A DNA stretch of 64,000 nucleotides from SVFI01 sp964519385. GTDB lineage: Bacteria; Bacillota; Clostridia; Lachnospirales; Lachnospiraceae. Positions 9,156-18,269 of this stretch are shown here, piece by piece. Location of the stretch: assembly GCA_964519385.1 (NCBI GenBank), contig CAZFLR010000001.1, positions 186,001 to 250,000 of the forward strand, read 5' to 3'. Below the pieces are notes generated by a model. It saw only the letters and a list, made by a program, of their open reading frames with translations. It ran no database searches and was not told the origin of the DNA. Position numbers and translations under genes: made by a program. Position 1 is the first letter of the stretch. Each line of letters starts with the position of its first letter.

Positions 9156-10076
9156 TTATTTTCCTTCTACAAGGTGTCTTATCAGTGCTTCACAAGCACC
9201 GGACATAAACAAATCCTTGTTATAGGCCACATAAATATTGCGTCCGGAGATTGTGTCCGGAAGCGCATACACACAAATACTGTCAAGATTTCTGTTTCCC
9301 TCAAGAGCACCATCCGATGCAAAACAGCAGGCCTCGCCCTTCAAGACAAGGTTGAGTGCCGTAGAAACCTGATTGACAGTAATTTTATTTTCCGGAACAA
9401 TTCCGTAGGTCTCAAAGAAATTTTCCATCTGATCATGCAAAGGCTGTCCCTTTTCCAGAAAGATAAATTCCTCTCCGTCCAAAAGTGTAAAATCAAACAT
9501 TTCTCCGCTCTCTCCGGGTGTTACCTGAAACTCCTTAAGCTTTTCATTCAGCGGATTTTTCTTAGGTATGCACAAATATATCTTTTCCTGTTTGATAAGC
9601 TTTGTTTCAAAATTTTTCGGAACCTCTTCACTCGTGCTTACAAAGCATCCGACCTCCCCCTTCAGGGACATATCAATCAACTCCGCCAGAGGTGAACACT
9701 TAATGTCAACCCGGTACTGCGGATTCTCCTTCCGAAGCGCTATCAGTGCGTCCGTCACCACCGATTCCACATATGCAACGGGACCTCCGATTACCACTTT
9801 ACTGTTTACTTCCTGACGGTAGTCATTGATTCGCTGCTGAAAATCGTCCGACAAAACCTGCATCTTCTTCAGGTAGTCATAATAGAGCTCTCCCTCCGGT
9901 GTAAAGGTAATCGGAACTCTCTTACGATGAAAAATCTTAAATCCAAGCTCATTCTCCAGTGCAGTCAGACCGGAGCTGAGAGCCGGCTGCGAAATCCCGA
10001 GAAATGCTGCTGCCTTACTTAAGTTTCCCTGTTCCACAATCTGCATTACATAATTGTCATATACCCGTTTGTCCAT
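9156..10076 (-). CDS. LysR-family transcriptional regulator
   Basis: A 306-residue LysR regulator with an N-terminal winged helix-turn-helix (NLSKAAAFLGISQPALSSGL, about residues 18-37) and a C-terminal ligand-sensing domain of the periplasmic-binding fold. Unlike most LysR genes it is not divergent from its likely target. It lies first in the same direction as the binding protein, permease and ATPase, 33 bases ahead, so it is probably co-transcribed and would control its own operon. An inverted repeat with the T-N11-A spacing of LysR sites sits between its promoter and start codon. Confidence 0.93.
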   Translation of the reverse strand: MDKRVYDNYVMQIVEQGNLSKAAAFLGISQPALSSGLTALENELGFKIFHRKRVPITFTPEGELYYDYLKKMQVLSDDFQQRINDYRQEVNSKVVIGGPVAYVESVVTDALIALRKENPQYRVDIKCSPLAELIDMSLKGEVGCFVSTSEEVPKNFETKLIKQEKIYLCIPKKNPLNEKLKEFQVTPGESGEMFDFTLLDGEEFIFLEKGQPLHDQMENFFETYGIVPENKITVNQVSTALNLVLKGEACCFASDGALEGNRNLDSICVYALPDTISGRNIYVAYNKDLFMSGACEALIRHLVEGK

Positions 10077-10092
10077 ACCACTTCTCCTTTTA

Positions 10093-10107
10093 CTTATGCG
10101 CCATAAG
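10093..10107. promoter_or_regulatory. Candidate LysR operator (T-N11-A palindrome)
   Basis: CTTATG-CGC-CATAAG is a perfect 15-base inverted repeat containing the T-N11-A arrangement of LysR-family sites. It lies downstream of the -10 and upstream of the ribosome binding site of the LysR gene. A second palindrome, CGATTAATCG at 10131-10140, sits in the promoter spacer. Confidence 0.6.
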
Positions 10108-10121
10108 CATTTCCTTATATC

Positions 10122-10150
10122 ACTTTAAACCGATTAATCGAATATGTCAA
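10122..10150 (-). promoter_or_regulatory. Sigma-A promoter of the LysR-ABC operon
   Basis: A perfect TTGACA (minus strand, 10145-10150) is followed after 17 bases by TAAAGT (10122-10127). The spacer holds the palindrome CGATTAATCG, which could serve as a further operator. Confidence 0.75.
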
Positions 10151-10173
10151 GAACTTTTCGTATATCAAGTGCA

Positions 10174-10220
10174 AATAAAAAAGAACCAACGATTCGCACG
10201 AAAGGTGCAAAGGTTAGTTC
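10174..10220 (-). terminator. Intrinsic terminator of the ftsEX operon
   Basis: On the minus strand GAACTAAC pairs with GTTGGTTC, and an inner stem TTTGCAC pairs with GTGCGAA. Six T residues follow. It lies 20 bases after the stop of the glycosyltransferase gene. Confidence 0.88.
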
Positions 10221-10240
10221 CTTTGTTTCGATATAAAATT

Positions 10241-11113
10241 TTAGTCCTCTATCTCTTTTCGCAGTCTGTCACGCAGTCCCTTCGATATTTCCGGATGAAA
10301 CTTACGTGCAAATACGCATCTGCCTGCTTTTATTTTTTCATAATCATTTTCCGTCAGGTAACACGGGCTCGAACCGTCGCCCCTGCTCCAGTCCATATAT
10401 CTGAGTTCTCTGTTTTCGACCTGTTTGGCCCATCGCGGTTCATTCATAAAGAGCGTCTGGAACAGAAATTCTTCTGGTACCTGACATCTGTACAAATCAT
10501 CCCAAAACTCCTCATGGCACGCCACATATTCCACTACATACGCGGCTGCAGCCTTGGGCATGGAAATATACACAAGTCCTTTGTATATGGAAGTAAACTC
10601 TCCGATGCCCGGACGACAGACTCCTGCCTTTTTCTGGATAAGCACTGTCATATGCTGAATCATCCAAAGCACCTTGTTTTTCACATTTTTATCCTGAAAC
10701 CAATTGTAATAACGATACCTCTCTGTTACCGTTTCAGGCAAATCCTCCGGTTTGATATAGCTCATATATATCTTATCTGAGTCAAGGAACTGCTCATCAA
10801 GCTCCTCCGGTGACATGAGCGGAAAATCCTCACCCGTCAGCATGTGGAGATACGCTGCCTCCTCATTAGCCACGGCCATCATTATAAGCTCCAGAATTGC
10901 CCGCACATGATTAAATCCGCCCCACTTGATGTCATATTTCCGAATTGCCGTACAGCCGGAGATACAATTCAGCTTATCAATATCCTCATCCGTAATGGTG
11001 CGGCTCTTCTTATCCACATGAATATACACATATCCCGTCTTTGTAAATATTTGTGCCAGCTCAAACAGCGAAGCTGCATCCTTATACGCCGTAATCAAAT
11101 AGGCCTGCTTCAT
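10241..11113 (-). CDS. Core-2/I-branching-type glycosyltransferase (GT14-like)
   Basis: A 290-residue cytoplasmic protein resembling the beta-1,6-N-acetylglucosaminyltransferase (core-2/I-branching, GT14) fold. It begins with MKQAYLITAYKD, followed by YIHVDKKS and the conserved HMLTGEDFPLMSPEEL near residues 89-104. Bacterial members probably add sugars to surface glycans, but the acceptor here is unknown. The ATG overlaps the ctpA stop as ATGA, so the gene is translationally coupled to the protease and belongs to the ftsEX operon, which ends with the terminator just downstream. The link to cell division or wall growth is inferred from this context only. Confidence 0.82.
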   Translation of the reverse strand: MKQAYLITAYKDAASLFELAQIFTKTGYVYIHVDKKSRTITDEDIDKLNCISGCTAIRKYDIKWGGFNHVRAILELIMMAVANEEAAYLHMLTGEDFPLMSPEELDEQFLDSDKIYMSYIKPEDLPETVTERYRYYNWFQDKNVKNKVLWMIQHMTVLIQKKAGVCRPGIGEFTSIYKGLVYISMPKAAAAYVVEYVACHEEFWDDLYRCQVPEEFLFQTLFMNEPRWAKQVENRELRYMDWSRGDGSSPCYLTENDYEKIKAGRCVFARKFHPEISKGLRDRLRKEIED

Positions 11114-12435
11114 TCCTTCATTTCTCCTGACAGAATTTCTTTCGCACTTTCTAATTGATTGTCACTTCCATCTTTTACATATGCTTCAACATCCAGCTCA
11201 ACTTCTTTATCCGGTTCAATTCCAACCTCGTGAATGTCGTTTCCTTTCGGTGTGTAATAATGGCTGATGGTAAGCTTCATACCGGAACCGTCTGTGATTC
11301 CGAAAACCTTTTGCACAATACCTTTTCCGAATGTTGTAGTTCCCACCAACGTTCCTAAGCCGTAATCCTTAACCGCACCTGCCAGAATCTCTGCTGCAGA
11401 TGCACTGTTTTCATTGATAAGCACAACCAGAGGAACCTCCAGACAATTCTTTCCGTCACAAGCATATTCCGTCCTTTCCCCCTTCTTATCCTCCATATAC
11501 ACGATAAGACCTTCCGGAAGAATCTTTCTTGCAATCTGAACCACGCTTGACAGGGTTCCGCCCGGATTACTTCTCAGGTCAATAATAAGACCTTTCATTC
11601 CGTCTGTCTCTGCCCGGGCAAGTGCCTCTTCAAACTGCCCTGTTGTCACTTCCTCAAACTGGGTAATCTGGATATATGCCATTCCTTCTTCAAGCTTCTC
11701 ATAATTAACCGTCGGTGCTTCCACACGCTTTCGGGTTACCGTAATCTCAAGATAATCCGGCTCGCCCGTCCGGTAAATAGTCAGCACAACCTCTGTGTTC
11801 TCTTCTCCTTTGACAAGGGCAACCACATCCGTTGTTGTCATTCCCAACGTTTCCTTACCGTCTACTTTAACAATAAGGTCCTCGGCCTTCAGACCGGCTT
11901 CTTCTGCCGGTGTATCCGCGATTACGCTGCTTATTTTACAATACTGTGTCTCCTGGTCCATCCCGATATATGCACCGATTCCGTAATAGATGCCCTCCGA
12001 GGACTGCTGAAGCTCGGTAAGCTCCTCCGGTGTATAGTATTGCGAATACGGATCACCCGTCGCCTCCACGATTCCCCGGTACAGACCCGTCTCCAGATCT
12101 TCCCGTTCCACATCGCCGAGGTAATACTCATTAATGCTGTCCTCAAGTATTCCCAGCTTCTGAAGCACCTGTGCATTCAGCACACTGTTACTCTCTTCCG
12201 TCTTAGAAGCCCTGTTTCCGACAACACTCACATCCGTGCTGTTTTTCATGACTATAAGCCAGACAACACAGGTAATCAAAAGTGCAACCACAAGACCTGC
12301 TATCATACCGCCGGCAAACCAGTTACGCTTTACCGTTTTCTGTTCGCGTTTCCGCTCCTCAAGCTGATCCAGCATCTCATAATTCGTATAATCCGTTTCA
12401 TCTGTTTCGTTTATATCCCGCCTGATAACACTCAA
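11110..12435 (-). CDS. ctpA: S41-family C-terminal processing protease
   Basis: A 441-residue membrane-anchored serine protease of the CtpA/CtpB type. A cytoplasmic tail of about 38 charged residues precedes one membrane helix (about residues 42-63). A PDZ domain follows (around GIGAYIGMDQETQYCKISSV), then the S41 catalytic core with the nucleophile in NENSASAAEIL and the lysine in TFGKGIVQ. Such proteases trim wall enzymes or sporulation factors outside the membrane. The gene sits 18 bases after the M23 hydrolase gene, as ctp genes often do beside ftsEX-linked hydrolases, so regulation of that hydrolase is plausible but unproven. Confidence 0.95.
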   Translation of the reverse strand: MSVIRRDINETDETDYTNYEMLDQLEERKREQKTVKRNWFAGGMIAGLVVALLITCVVWLIVMKNSTDVSVVGNRASKTEESNSVLNAQVLQKLGILEDSINEYYLGDVEREDLETGLYRGIVEATGDPYSQYYTPEELTELQQSSEGIYYGIGAYIGMDQETQYCKISSVIADTPAEEAGLKAEDLIVKVDGKETLGMTTTDVVALVKGEENTEVVLTIYRTGEPDYLEITVTRKRVEAPTVNYEKLEEGMAYIQITQFEEVTTGQFEEALARAETDGMKGLIIDLRSNPGGTLSSVVQIARKILPEGLIVYMEDKKGERTEYACDGKNCLEVPLVVLINENSASAAEILAGAVKDYGLGTLVGTTTFGKGIVQKVFGITDGSGMKLTISHYYTPKGNDIHEVGIEPDKEVELDVEAYVKDGSDNQLESAKEILSGEMKE

Positions 12436-12453
12436 TGTAGTATTCCCTTTCGC

Positions 12454-13683
12454 TTATAAATAATTCCATGGACTTACATAATTTCCGTTCAGACGGACAC
12501 TGAAATGAAGATGTGGTCCCGTCGAACGACCTGTCGAGCCAACCGCTGCTATCTGCTCTCCCTTTGAAACTGTCTGTCCCGAAGATACATACAGCGCGGA
12601 AGCATGCATATAAATCGTAAACAATCCGCCGCCGTGGTCTATCATGACATAATTTCCCATGGAAGCGTTATATGTCGCTGCAACAACCGTACCGTCTGTC
12701 GCTGCAAGTATCGGAGTTCCGCTCGGTGCTGCCATATCCAGTCCGTTGTGGAACTGCTGGACACCAAGAATCGGGTGTGTACGCCAGCCATAGTCATCCG
12801 AAATTCTTGTATAAGAAGGAGCTGGCCAGCAGAATGCACCTCCGCTGTAGGAAGGAGCCGTGCTGTTCCCGGAAACATCCATCTCCTGACGTTTGGCTTT
12901 CGCCTTTGCCACGGAAGCCTCCAATGTGGCGATAATACCGTTTTGTTCCGCAATCATATCCTCGTATTCTTTGATTGCCTCTTCTTTATTTTCTATACTC
13001 TTCTCGTATTCTTCAATCTCGCTCTGCTTTTCAGCTATGAGACCCTGCATTTCGTCCTGCTGTTTCTTAACGTCATCTTTTACGCCGGCCAGTATTTCCC
13101 GCTGTGATTCAAGCTCTTTTTCCAGCTCTTCCACAGCAATCTTGGTCTCCTCATAATATTCGAGCATTTTCCGGTCATATGCTGATACCTGTTCGATATA
13201 CTCTGCCTTATTCAGCATCTCACTAAAACTCGTACAGGAAAGAAGTATCTCCAAAAAAGACATCGAACCGTGCTCATACATAAAGCGGATACGGATTTTC
13301 ATATCCTCATACTGCTTCTCCACATCCTCTTTTGCCTGTTCCAACTTTTTCTCAGTCTCTTTATGCTCTGTTTCCTTCTTCTCAAGAAGCGTCTCAACCT
13401 CGCTCAGCTTCGTGGATACCTGACTCATCTCACTGTCTAACTGTACCACGTGCCCCGCCAGTTCATTTTTTTCCTTCTGCAAAGACTCCTTTAAAGCCTG
13501 CGCCGCCTCAAGATTGGCCTCAAGCTCCTTTTTCTGCTCCTGTGCGCTGCTGAGCTCACCCGTCTCGCTCGCTATTTTCTCATCCAGGCTTTCTTTCGTA
13601 TTGTCTGCCATAGTGGTACAAGGAAGCATAAGCATTATCATAAACGCAAGCACAGCTCCCAGCCATCTCTTTTTTCTCAACAT
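12454..13683 (-). CDS. M23 murein hydrolase with coiled coil (EnvC/PcsB-like), FtsEX partner
   Basis: A 409-residue secreted protein with a signal peptide ending near TTMA (about residue 26), a long coiled coil (about residues 30-250, rich in Glu, Lys and Gln), a short linker and a C-terminal M23 (LytM) endopeptidase domain. The zinc ligands are visible as HNGLD and HLHF. The coiled coil is the part that binds FtsX in EnvC and PcsB, and the gene follows ftsX by 36 bases, so it is very probably the hydrolase that FtsEX switches on at the septum. The catalytic motifs are intact, whereas EnvC itself is only an activator. Confidence 0.93.
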   Translation of the reverse strand: MLRKKRWLGAVLAFMIMLMLPCTTMADNTKESLDEKIASETGELSSAQEQKKELEANLEAAQALKESLQKEKNELAGHVVQLDSEMSQVSTKLSEVETLLEKKETEHKETEKKLEQAKEDVEKQYEDMKIRIRFMYEHGSMSFLEILLSCTSFSEMLNKAEYIEQVSAYDRKMLEYYEETKIAVEELEKELESQREILAGVKDDVKKQQDEMQGLIAEKQSEIEEYEKSIENKEEAIKEYEDMIAEQNGIIATLEASVAKAKAKRQEMDVSGNSTAPSYSGGAFCWPAPSYTRISDDYGWRTHPILGVQQFHNGLDMAAPSGTPILAATDGTVVAATYNASMGNYVMIDHGGGLFTIYMHASALYVSSGQTVSKGEQIAAVGSTGRSTGPHLHFSVRLNGNYVSPWNYL

Positions 13684-13719
13684 GACCTTTAACTCCTGTA
13701 TATTATTCCATATTCACAA

Positions 13720-14619
13720 TCAGACGCGAATATGTTTGCGAACCGTTGAAAAACTTCCGATAAAACCGATTCCGATACCAATCATCAGGGAAACAGGAAT
13801 CAGAATCTGGAACACCTGCTCCACCGTCAGGAATTTCAAAAGCTGGGTCAGCATCTGAAATCTGGAAGTCACATAACTGATTACATGATTATAAATAATA
13901 TAGATAACGGCAAGCGGAAGAACAGAGCCCGCTGCACCAATCAGCATACCCTCAATCACAAACGGAGCCCGGACAAAAAAGTCTGTCGCACCAATGTATT
14001 TCATAATATTAATCTCTTCCTTACGGACGGAAATACCAATGGTTACCGTATTGCTGATAAGGAATACGGAAACAGCAATGAGAATTGCAATAATTCCGAC
14101 CGAAACATATCCGATGAGCTTATTCATACCGGATAAGGTGTTTGCCGTAATCTCGGAACGGTTTACCTTGCGGACACCGTTGATGGATTCCACATAGGCT
14201 ACCAGGCTGTCCTGCATGGAAACATCATTCAGGTATACCTCGTAGTTTTCCGAATCCTTGATTGGATTGTCATCACCGAAGCCATCTGCATATTCGCCGA
14301 GATAATCATCCTTAAAGCTTTCCCAGGCCTCGTCTGAGGAGACAAAGTTCACACGCGAAACCTCCGCGCGCTTCTCAATCATCTCACCGATTTCAACAAT
14401 CCTTTCATCACTTGTGTCCTCGTTAAAAAACACCGTGACCGCAACTCCGTCCTGGGCCTCCTTCACGATATACTGAAAATTGGCAACCACGGAATAAAAA
14501 ATCCCAAACATAAAAAGACATGCACTGATAGTTGCCATGGAAGCCAGCGAATACCATTTGTTGCGGAAAATATTCACCACGCCCTGTTTCAATGTATAAA
14601 TTAATGTACTAAACCTCAT
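13720..14619 (-). CDS. ftsX: Cell division protein FtsX
   Basis: The membrane half of the FtsEX complex (299 residues), which passes ATP-driven conformational changes to peptidoglycan hydrolases outside the cell. One membrane helix near the N-terminus is followed by an extracellular loop (about residues 55-165) and then three more helices, the standard FtsX plan. I prefer the ATG at 14619 (MRFSTLIYTLKQG), which has a GAAGGAAGGT ribosome binding site and overlaps the ftsE end by 11 bases. An upstream in-frame start at 14652 lies deeper inside ftsE and lacks such a site. Confidence 0.96.
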   Translation of the reverse strand: MRFSTLIYTLKQGVVNIFRNKWYSLASMATISACLFMFGIFYSVVANFQYIVKEAQDGVAVTVFFNEDTSDERIVEIGEMIEKRAEVSRVNFVSSDEAWESFKDDYLGEYADGFGDDNPIKDSENYEVYLNDVSMQDSLVAYVESINGVRKVNRSEITANTLSGMNKLIGYVSVGIIAILIAVSVFLISNTVTIGISVRKEEINIMKYIGATDFFVRAPFVIEGMLIGAAGSVLPLAVIYIIYNHVISYVTSRFQMLTQLLKFLTVEQVFQILIPVSLMIGIGIGFIGSFSTVRKHIRV

Positions 14620-15304
14620 CGATGTATGTACCTTCCTTCTCATCACTGACAATAACGCCTTTGTTCATAGTAATTACACGCTTTTTCATCGTGTTTACAA
14701 TCTCGCGGTTATGTGTTACGACAACCACAGTCGTACCTCTTGCATTTATCTCCTCAAAGAGCTTCATAATCTCCCATGAGTTCTTCGGGTCAAGATTACC
14801 TGTCGGCTCATCTGCCAGAAGAATCGGCGGATTATTCACAAGTGCTCTCGCAAGTGCCACACGCTGCTGCTCGCCACCGGAAAGCTGACGCGGTCTTGCC
14901 TTATACTTGCCCGCCAGGCCCACGGTTGAAAGAATCGACGGAACATTCTTCTTGATTTCCTTGCCGGGCGTTTGTACGATACGCTGGGCGAAGGCAACAT
15001 TCTCATAAACATTCCTGTCCTTCAGAAGGCGGAAATCCTGAAATACAACACCGAGACTCCTCCTGTATTTCGGAATCTGCTTATGACGGAGTGCTGCCAC
15101 ATCCATCCCGTCAACAACGATACTTCCCGAAGTCGGCATCAGCTCCCTGAGCAGAAGCTTAATCAATGTTGATTTTCCGGAACCACTGTCACCGACAATA
15201 AACACAAATTCACCCTCATCAATATGAAGACTGATACCGTTGAGTGCCGGTGCACCTGTTGAATATGATTTTACAACGTTTTCCAAGGTAATCATAGGAT
15301 TCAT
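14609..15304 (-). CDS. ftsE: Cell division ATP-binding protein FtsE
   Basis: The cytoplasmic ATPase of FtsEX, 231 residues, with Walker A (GDSGSGKSTLIKLLLREL), signature (LSGGEQQRVALARAL), Walker B (ILLADEPTGNLD) and the switch histidine in VVVTHNREIV. Its length matches the family. It lies 12 bases after the PucR-type regulator gene and overlaps ftsX. The partner hydrolase follows ftsX directly, so the sensor, switch and enzyme are encoded together. Confidence 0.97.
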   Translation of the reverse strand: MNPMITLENVVKSYSTGAPALNGISLHIDEGEFVFIVGDSGSGKSTLIKLLLRELMPTSGSIVVDGMDVAALRHKQIPKYRRSLGVVFQDFRLLKDRNVYENVAFAQRIVQTPGKEIKKNVPSILSTVGLAGKYKARPRQLSGGEQQRVALARALVNNPPILLADEPTGNLDPKNSWEIMKLFEEINARGTTVVVVTHNREIVNTMKKRVITMNKGVIVSDEKEGTYIDEV

Positions 15305-15316
15305 TTCTCCTTACAT

Positions 15317-16405
15317 CTAATAGTCAAAAGTTTCCATGTATTTCATGTACTTGGCAACCATCATTGCAATCTTGAAGGTAATCGCATCTTCAAACACGCG
15401 AAGGTCAAGTCCAGTGCTCTTCTGAAGCTTATCAAGACGGTATACCAGAGTATTCCTGTGAATAAACAACTGTCTGGAGGTCTCCGAAACATTCAGACTG
15501 TTTTCAAAAAATTTATTGATGGTGACAATGGTTTCTTCGTCGAAATCATCCGGACTCTTATTGCCGAAAATTTCGCGGATAAACATCTTGCAGAGCGGTA
15601 TCGGAAGCTGATAAATCAGTCTGCCTATGCCAAGCTCTCCGTATGCCACAATCTGTCTCTCATCAAAAAAGATTCTGCCGACATCAAGTGCCATCTTTGC
15701 CTCTTTATAGGAACGGCTCACCTCTTTGAGCTCTCCCACCATACTACCATATGCAATATGTACTTTGGAAGCACCTTCTTTTTCCAGAGCCGCGATAATA
15801 TTCTTCGCTGCCTGCTCAAGCTCGACCTTCACTGCAGCCTCTTCTGTCTCCTTGACAATAATGACACTGTTCTCATCCACAGCGGTGATAAAGTCCTTAT
15901 TTCCCGTCGAAAGAGCAGCCCGCACAAGCTCAACCGAATTGACATCTTTTCCCTCGGCTGTCTCGACAATCATAACCGTTCGCGGAGCCTCCATACGGAT
16001 ATGAAGCTTCTTAGATCTGCTGTAAATGTCAACCAGAAGCAGATTGTCCAGCAGCAGGTTTTTGATAAAATTATCCTTGTCAAAGCGTTCCTTGTAGGCA
16101 ATCAGGAGATTCTGCACCTGAAAGGTCGCCATCTTGCCGACCATGTAAACATCCTCTCCGGAGCCCGTTGCCACAAGAACATACTCCACCATCTGCTCAT
16201 CATAAATCTTAAAGAACTGATACTTTGAAACCTCCTGGCTGTCTGCCGGCGATTTCACAAACTCAACAACGGCCGATGTGTAATCCGCTTCTCCGTCAAC
16301 CGTTGATGCCACTGTTTTTCCGTCCGTATCGATGACAGAAAAATCCACTCTGGAAATAGCCTTAAGCCCATCCAGAGTATTTTGAAGAATCTGGTTCGAA
16401 ATCAT
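15317..16405 (-). CDS. PucR/CdaR-type transcriptional regulator
   Basis: A 362-residue protein with an N-terminal sensor-like region (possibly GAF/PAS-like, about residues 1-120), a middle GGDEF-like CdaR segment and a C-terminal PucR helix-turn-helix (SETSRQLFIHRNTLVYRLDK, about residues 310-329). Family members often respond to small carboxylic acids or purine breakdown products, but the ligand here is unknown. It heads the ftsEX operon with only 12 bases before ftsE, an unexpected pairing of a metabolic-type regulator with division genes. The 5' region (16406-16563) is AT-rich and shows no convincing promoter match. Confidence 0.85.
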   Translation of the reverse strand: MISNQILQNTLDGLKAISRVDFSVIDTDGKTVASTVDGEADYTSAVVEFVKSPADSQEVSKYQFFKIYDEQMVEYVLVATGSGEDVYMVGKMATFQVQNLLIAYKERFDKDNFIKNLLLDNLLLVDIYSRSKKLHIRMEAPRTVMIVETAEGKDVNSVELVRAALSTGNKDFITAVDENSVIIVKETEEAAVKVELEQAAKNIIAALEKEGASKVHIAYGSMVGELKEVSRSYKEAKMALDVGRIFFDERQIVAYGELGIGRLIYQLPIPLCKMFIREIFGNKSPDDFDEETIVTINKFFENSLNVSETSRQLFIHRNTLVYRLDKLQKSTGLDLRVFEDAITFKIAMMVAKYMKYMETFDY

Positions 16406-16563
16406 ATCCCCACTCCTTTTTCACTATACCCTTCTCAGATATTTATACATTTTTCACAAATATTGACAGCCCCGTAAATACCTTTTGCACATTACTTTTT
16501 CTATTTTAAAACATTTTAACAAAAAAATCTACTGATTTACCCCATTTTTTTAGCAATTTTATT

Positions 16564-16588
16564 CAAAAAAGGATTTCGCAAAATCCTT
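16564..16588 (-). terminator. Intrinsic terminator after the wecG/tagA-like gene
   Basis: On the minus strand AAGGATTT and AAATCCTT form an 8-base stem with a TGCG loop followed by a run of T. It starts about four bases after the stop codon. Confidence 0.82.
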
Positions 16589-16592
16589 AGGG

Positions 16593-17297
16593 TCATTTCA
16601 CGAAATCCTCACTTTTCTTATTATCCTGTTCCTGATTCTGATACTGTACAACCTTTCTGTGAAACAGTTTCTTTGACAGCATCTCTCCCAAACGCCAGGC
16701 TATGCTTTTCCGCTGCGTGGCATGCACCACTTTGTCCTTTAGCATGAGCCAGATGCGCGCATTCATCTTCATGTGGTTATTTCCGAAGAAACTTTCTCTC
16801 TGCGGAGAAGGGATGTTGGAAATCACAACGTCCGGCATCACACTGTTCATCTCATTTACCAGCCACTCTTCATCCTGTTCAAGATTGTCAAGCGAGAATC
16901 TACCGACAATCCGGAGCGACTCCTGATAGCTTGCAAGACATTCTTCCAATGCCGAAAGCTGCTCCTTTGTCCCCGTCAGAAGATATGCCTTTCTTCTTCC
17001 GCGGACAAGCTTCTTCAGAAACTCATCCAGGAACTCATCATTCTCTATTTCTTTCATCCGGTTACGATTTTCCACTCCGGCCGCATGCAGAATATCTGTA
17101 TCGGCAGCAACCGTAAGATCGATATCGGACAAGAAACTTTTCAACTCCGGTGATTCCTCTGCTGCCATCAGACCGCGCGTTGTGATATAGGCGATGGTAC
17201 TCACCTTGCTGTCACGCAGAAAAAAATCCACCTTCCGCATCGCTTCACGCACCGAATAGTCCTGCAGCTCTACACCGAGCACATGCATACGTTTCAT
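16593..17297 (-). CDS. WecG/TagA/CpsF-family glycosyltransferase (GT26)
   Basis: A 234-residue glycosyltransferase of the GT26 family, which transfers N-acetylmannosamine(uronic acid) or related sugars onto undecaprenyl-linked intermediates. The family pattern is seen in the early aspartates (LTVAADTDIL, near residue 87), the AYLLTGTKEQL segment and the SPQRESFF motif near residue 173. In place of the usual G-x-P-kQE run it has SNIPSPQRE. TagA would point to teichoic acid linkage-unit synthesis, but no other tag gene is in the window. It is the last gene of the operon with the CPBP protease and the 77-residue protein. Confidence 0.85.
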   Translation of the reverse strand: MKRMHVLGVELQDYSVREAMRKVDFFLRDSKVSTIAYITTRGLMAAEESPELKSFLSDIDLTVAADTDILHAAGVENRNRMKEIENDEFLDEFLKKLVRGRRKAYLLTGTKEQLSALEECLASYQESLRIVGRFSLDNLEQDEEWLVNEMNSVMPDVVISNIPSPQRESFFGNNHMKMNARIWLMLKDKVVHATQRKSIAWRLGEMLSKKLFHRKVVQYQNQEQDNKKSEDFVK

Positions 17298-17312
17298 ATT
17301 ATATCACCTTTA

Positions 17313-18266
17313 TTACTTCATCCATACAATATCCGCAATCATGTAAAGCAGACAGACCAGTGCCGAAAACACAAGCGGCAGTGAAAGAATCCCGTGCTCC
17401 GCATCTCTGACCTTCATTCTTCCTTCCCGGGAAAACATAAGCCGGACATGCTCCACTCTTCCTTCGTTTTTCAGTATCTTATAAAACAGACAGCCCGCAG
17501 CCGCCGTTGTAAAACACGAAATCACTGCATATACGGCAATCAGCACACACAACGCCTGCTTATACGGCATATGCATGACTGTCTCAACCATCTGTCCGGT
17601 CTGCCGGGCATCCATGGCCGCCGTCTCCGCATCCTGTAACAGAAGCTGAATGACATTTGTCACATTAATGCATACATGAAAAAGCATACTGTAAAAAATG
17701 CTTCCCGTTCCCTCTATAAGCAGAACCCCGATGATGCCGACAAGCACCGCGTAACTCATCTGATTAAAATTCAGATGCATGAGTCCGAACAGAACAGCCG
17801 ACATAAGCATCGCCGCAACCATCCGCCCGCTCTTCCGGTAGCCGTGATAAATGACACCACGAAAGACAAACTCCTCATTGAGGGGACCGACAATCCCTAT
17901 CATGAGCAGAAGCTGCCACACGGGAACTCCCTGCAGAAGCGGCTGCATATTGGTCACTTCATTTTCCACAAACAACATGGAAAACGCATTTACCGTCGCA
18001 ATCAGGGGCATACAAAGAAGCGTAATCAAAATCACAAGAAGTGAGGTAGACCACTTCGGCCTTCCCATCGCAATCAGGTCCCCCGGCTTCGTCCTCGTCC
18101 CGACTAGAAATAACAGAGCCGGAACAAAAACAAGTGCCTGACTGAGCAGCAGAGAAAACATCATGCCAATCTCCAAAGGCTCACTCATCGCCGCTGCCAC
18201 GATAACCACCAGCACATTCAGCAGGATTATGGAAGCAAATAACCAATTAACTCTTTTTGCATTCAT
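17313..18266 (-). CDS. CPBP family intramembrane metalloprotease
   Basis: A 317-residue polytopic membrane protein of the CAAX protease/bacteriocin-processing (CPBP, Abi) family. The motif NEEFVFRGVIYHGYR near residues 130-144 holds the paired glutamates and arginine, and the later HLNFNQ holds the second-motif histidine. About eight hydrophobic segments are present. Members cleave within the membrane in signalling or confer bacteriocin self-immunity. No bacteriocin gene is nearby, so the substrate is open. The start lies three bases after the stop of the 77-residue gene and has a weak ribosome binding site, suggesting coupled translation. Confidence 0.88.
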   Translation of the reverse strand: MNAKRVNWLFASIILLNVLVVIVAAAMSEPLEIGMMFSLLLSQALVFVPALLFLVGTRTKPGDLIAMGRPKWSTSLLVILITLLCMPLIATVNAFSMLFVENEVTNMQPLLQGVPVWQLLLMIGIVGPLNEEFVFRGVIYHGYRKSGRMVAAMLMSAVLFGLMHLNFNQMSYAVLVGIIGVLLIEGTGSIFYSMLFHVCINVTNVIQLLLQDAETAAMDARQTGQMVETVMHMPYKQALCVLIAVYAVISCFTTAAAGCLFYKILKNEGRVEHVRLMFSREGRMKVRDAEHGILSLPLVFSALVCLLYMIADIVWMK

Positions 18267-18269
18267 AAA

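Noticed and set aside
12040..12459. Long plus-strand frames inside ctpA and many other genes
   Set aside because: They are antisense shadows of well-supported minus-strand genes and lack ribosome sites and domain features.
16406..16563. Promoter of the PucR-ftsEX operon
   Set aside because: The AT-rich gap has several weak -10-like strings but no -35/-10 pair with suitable spacing, so none is called.
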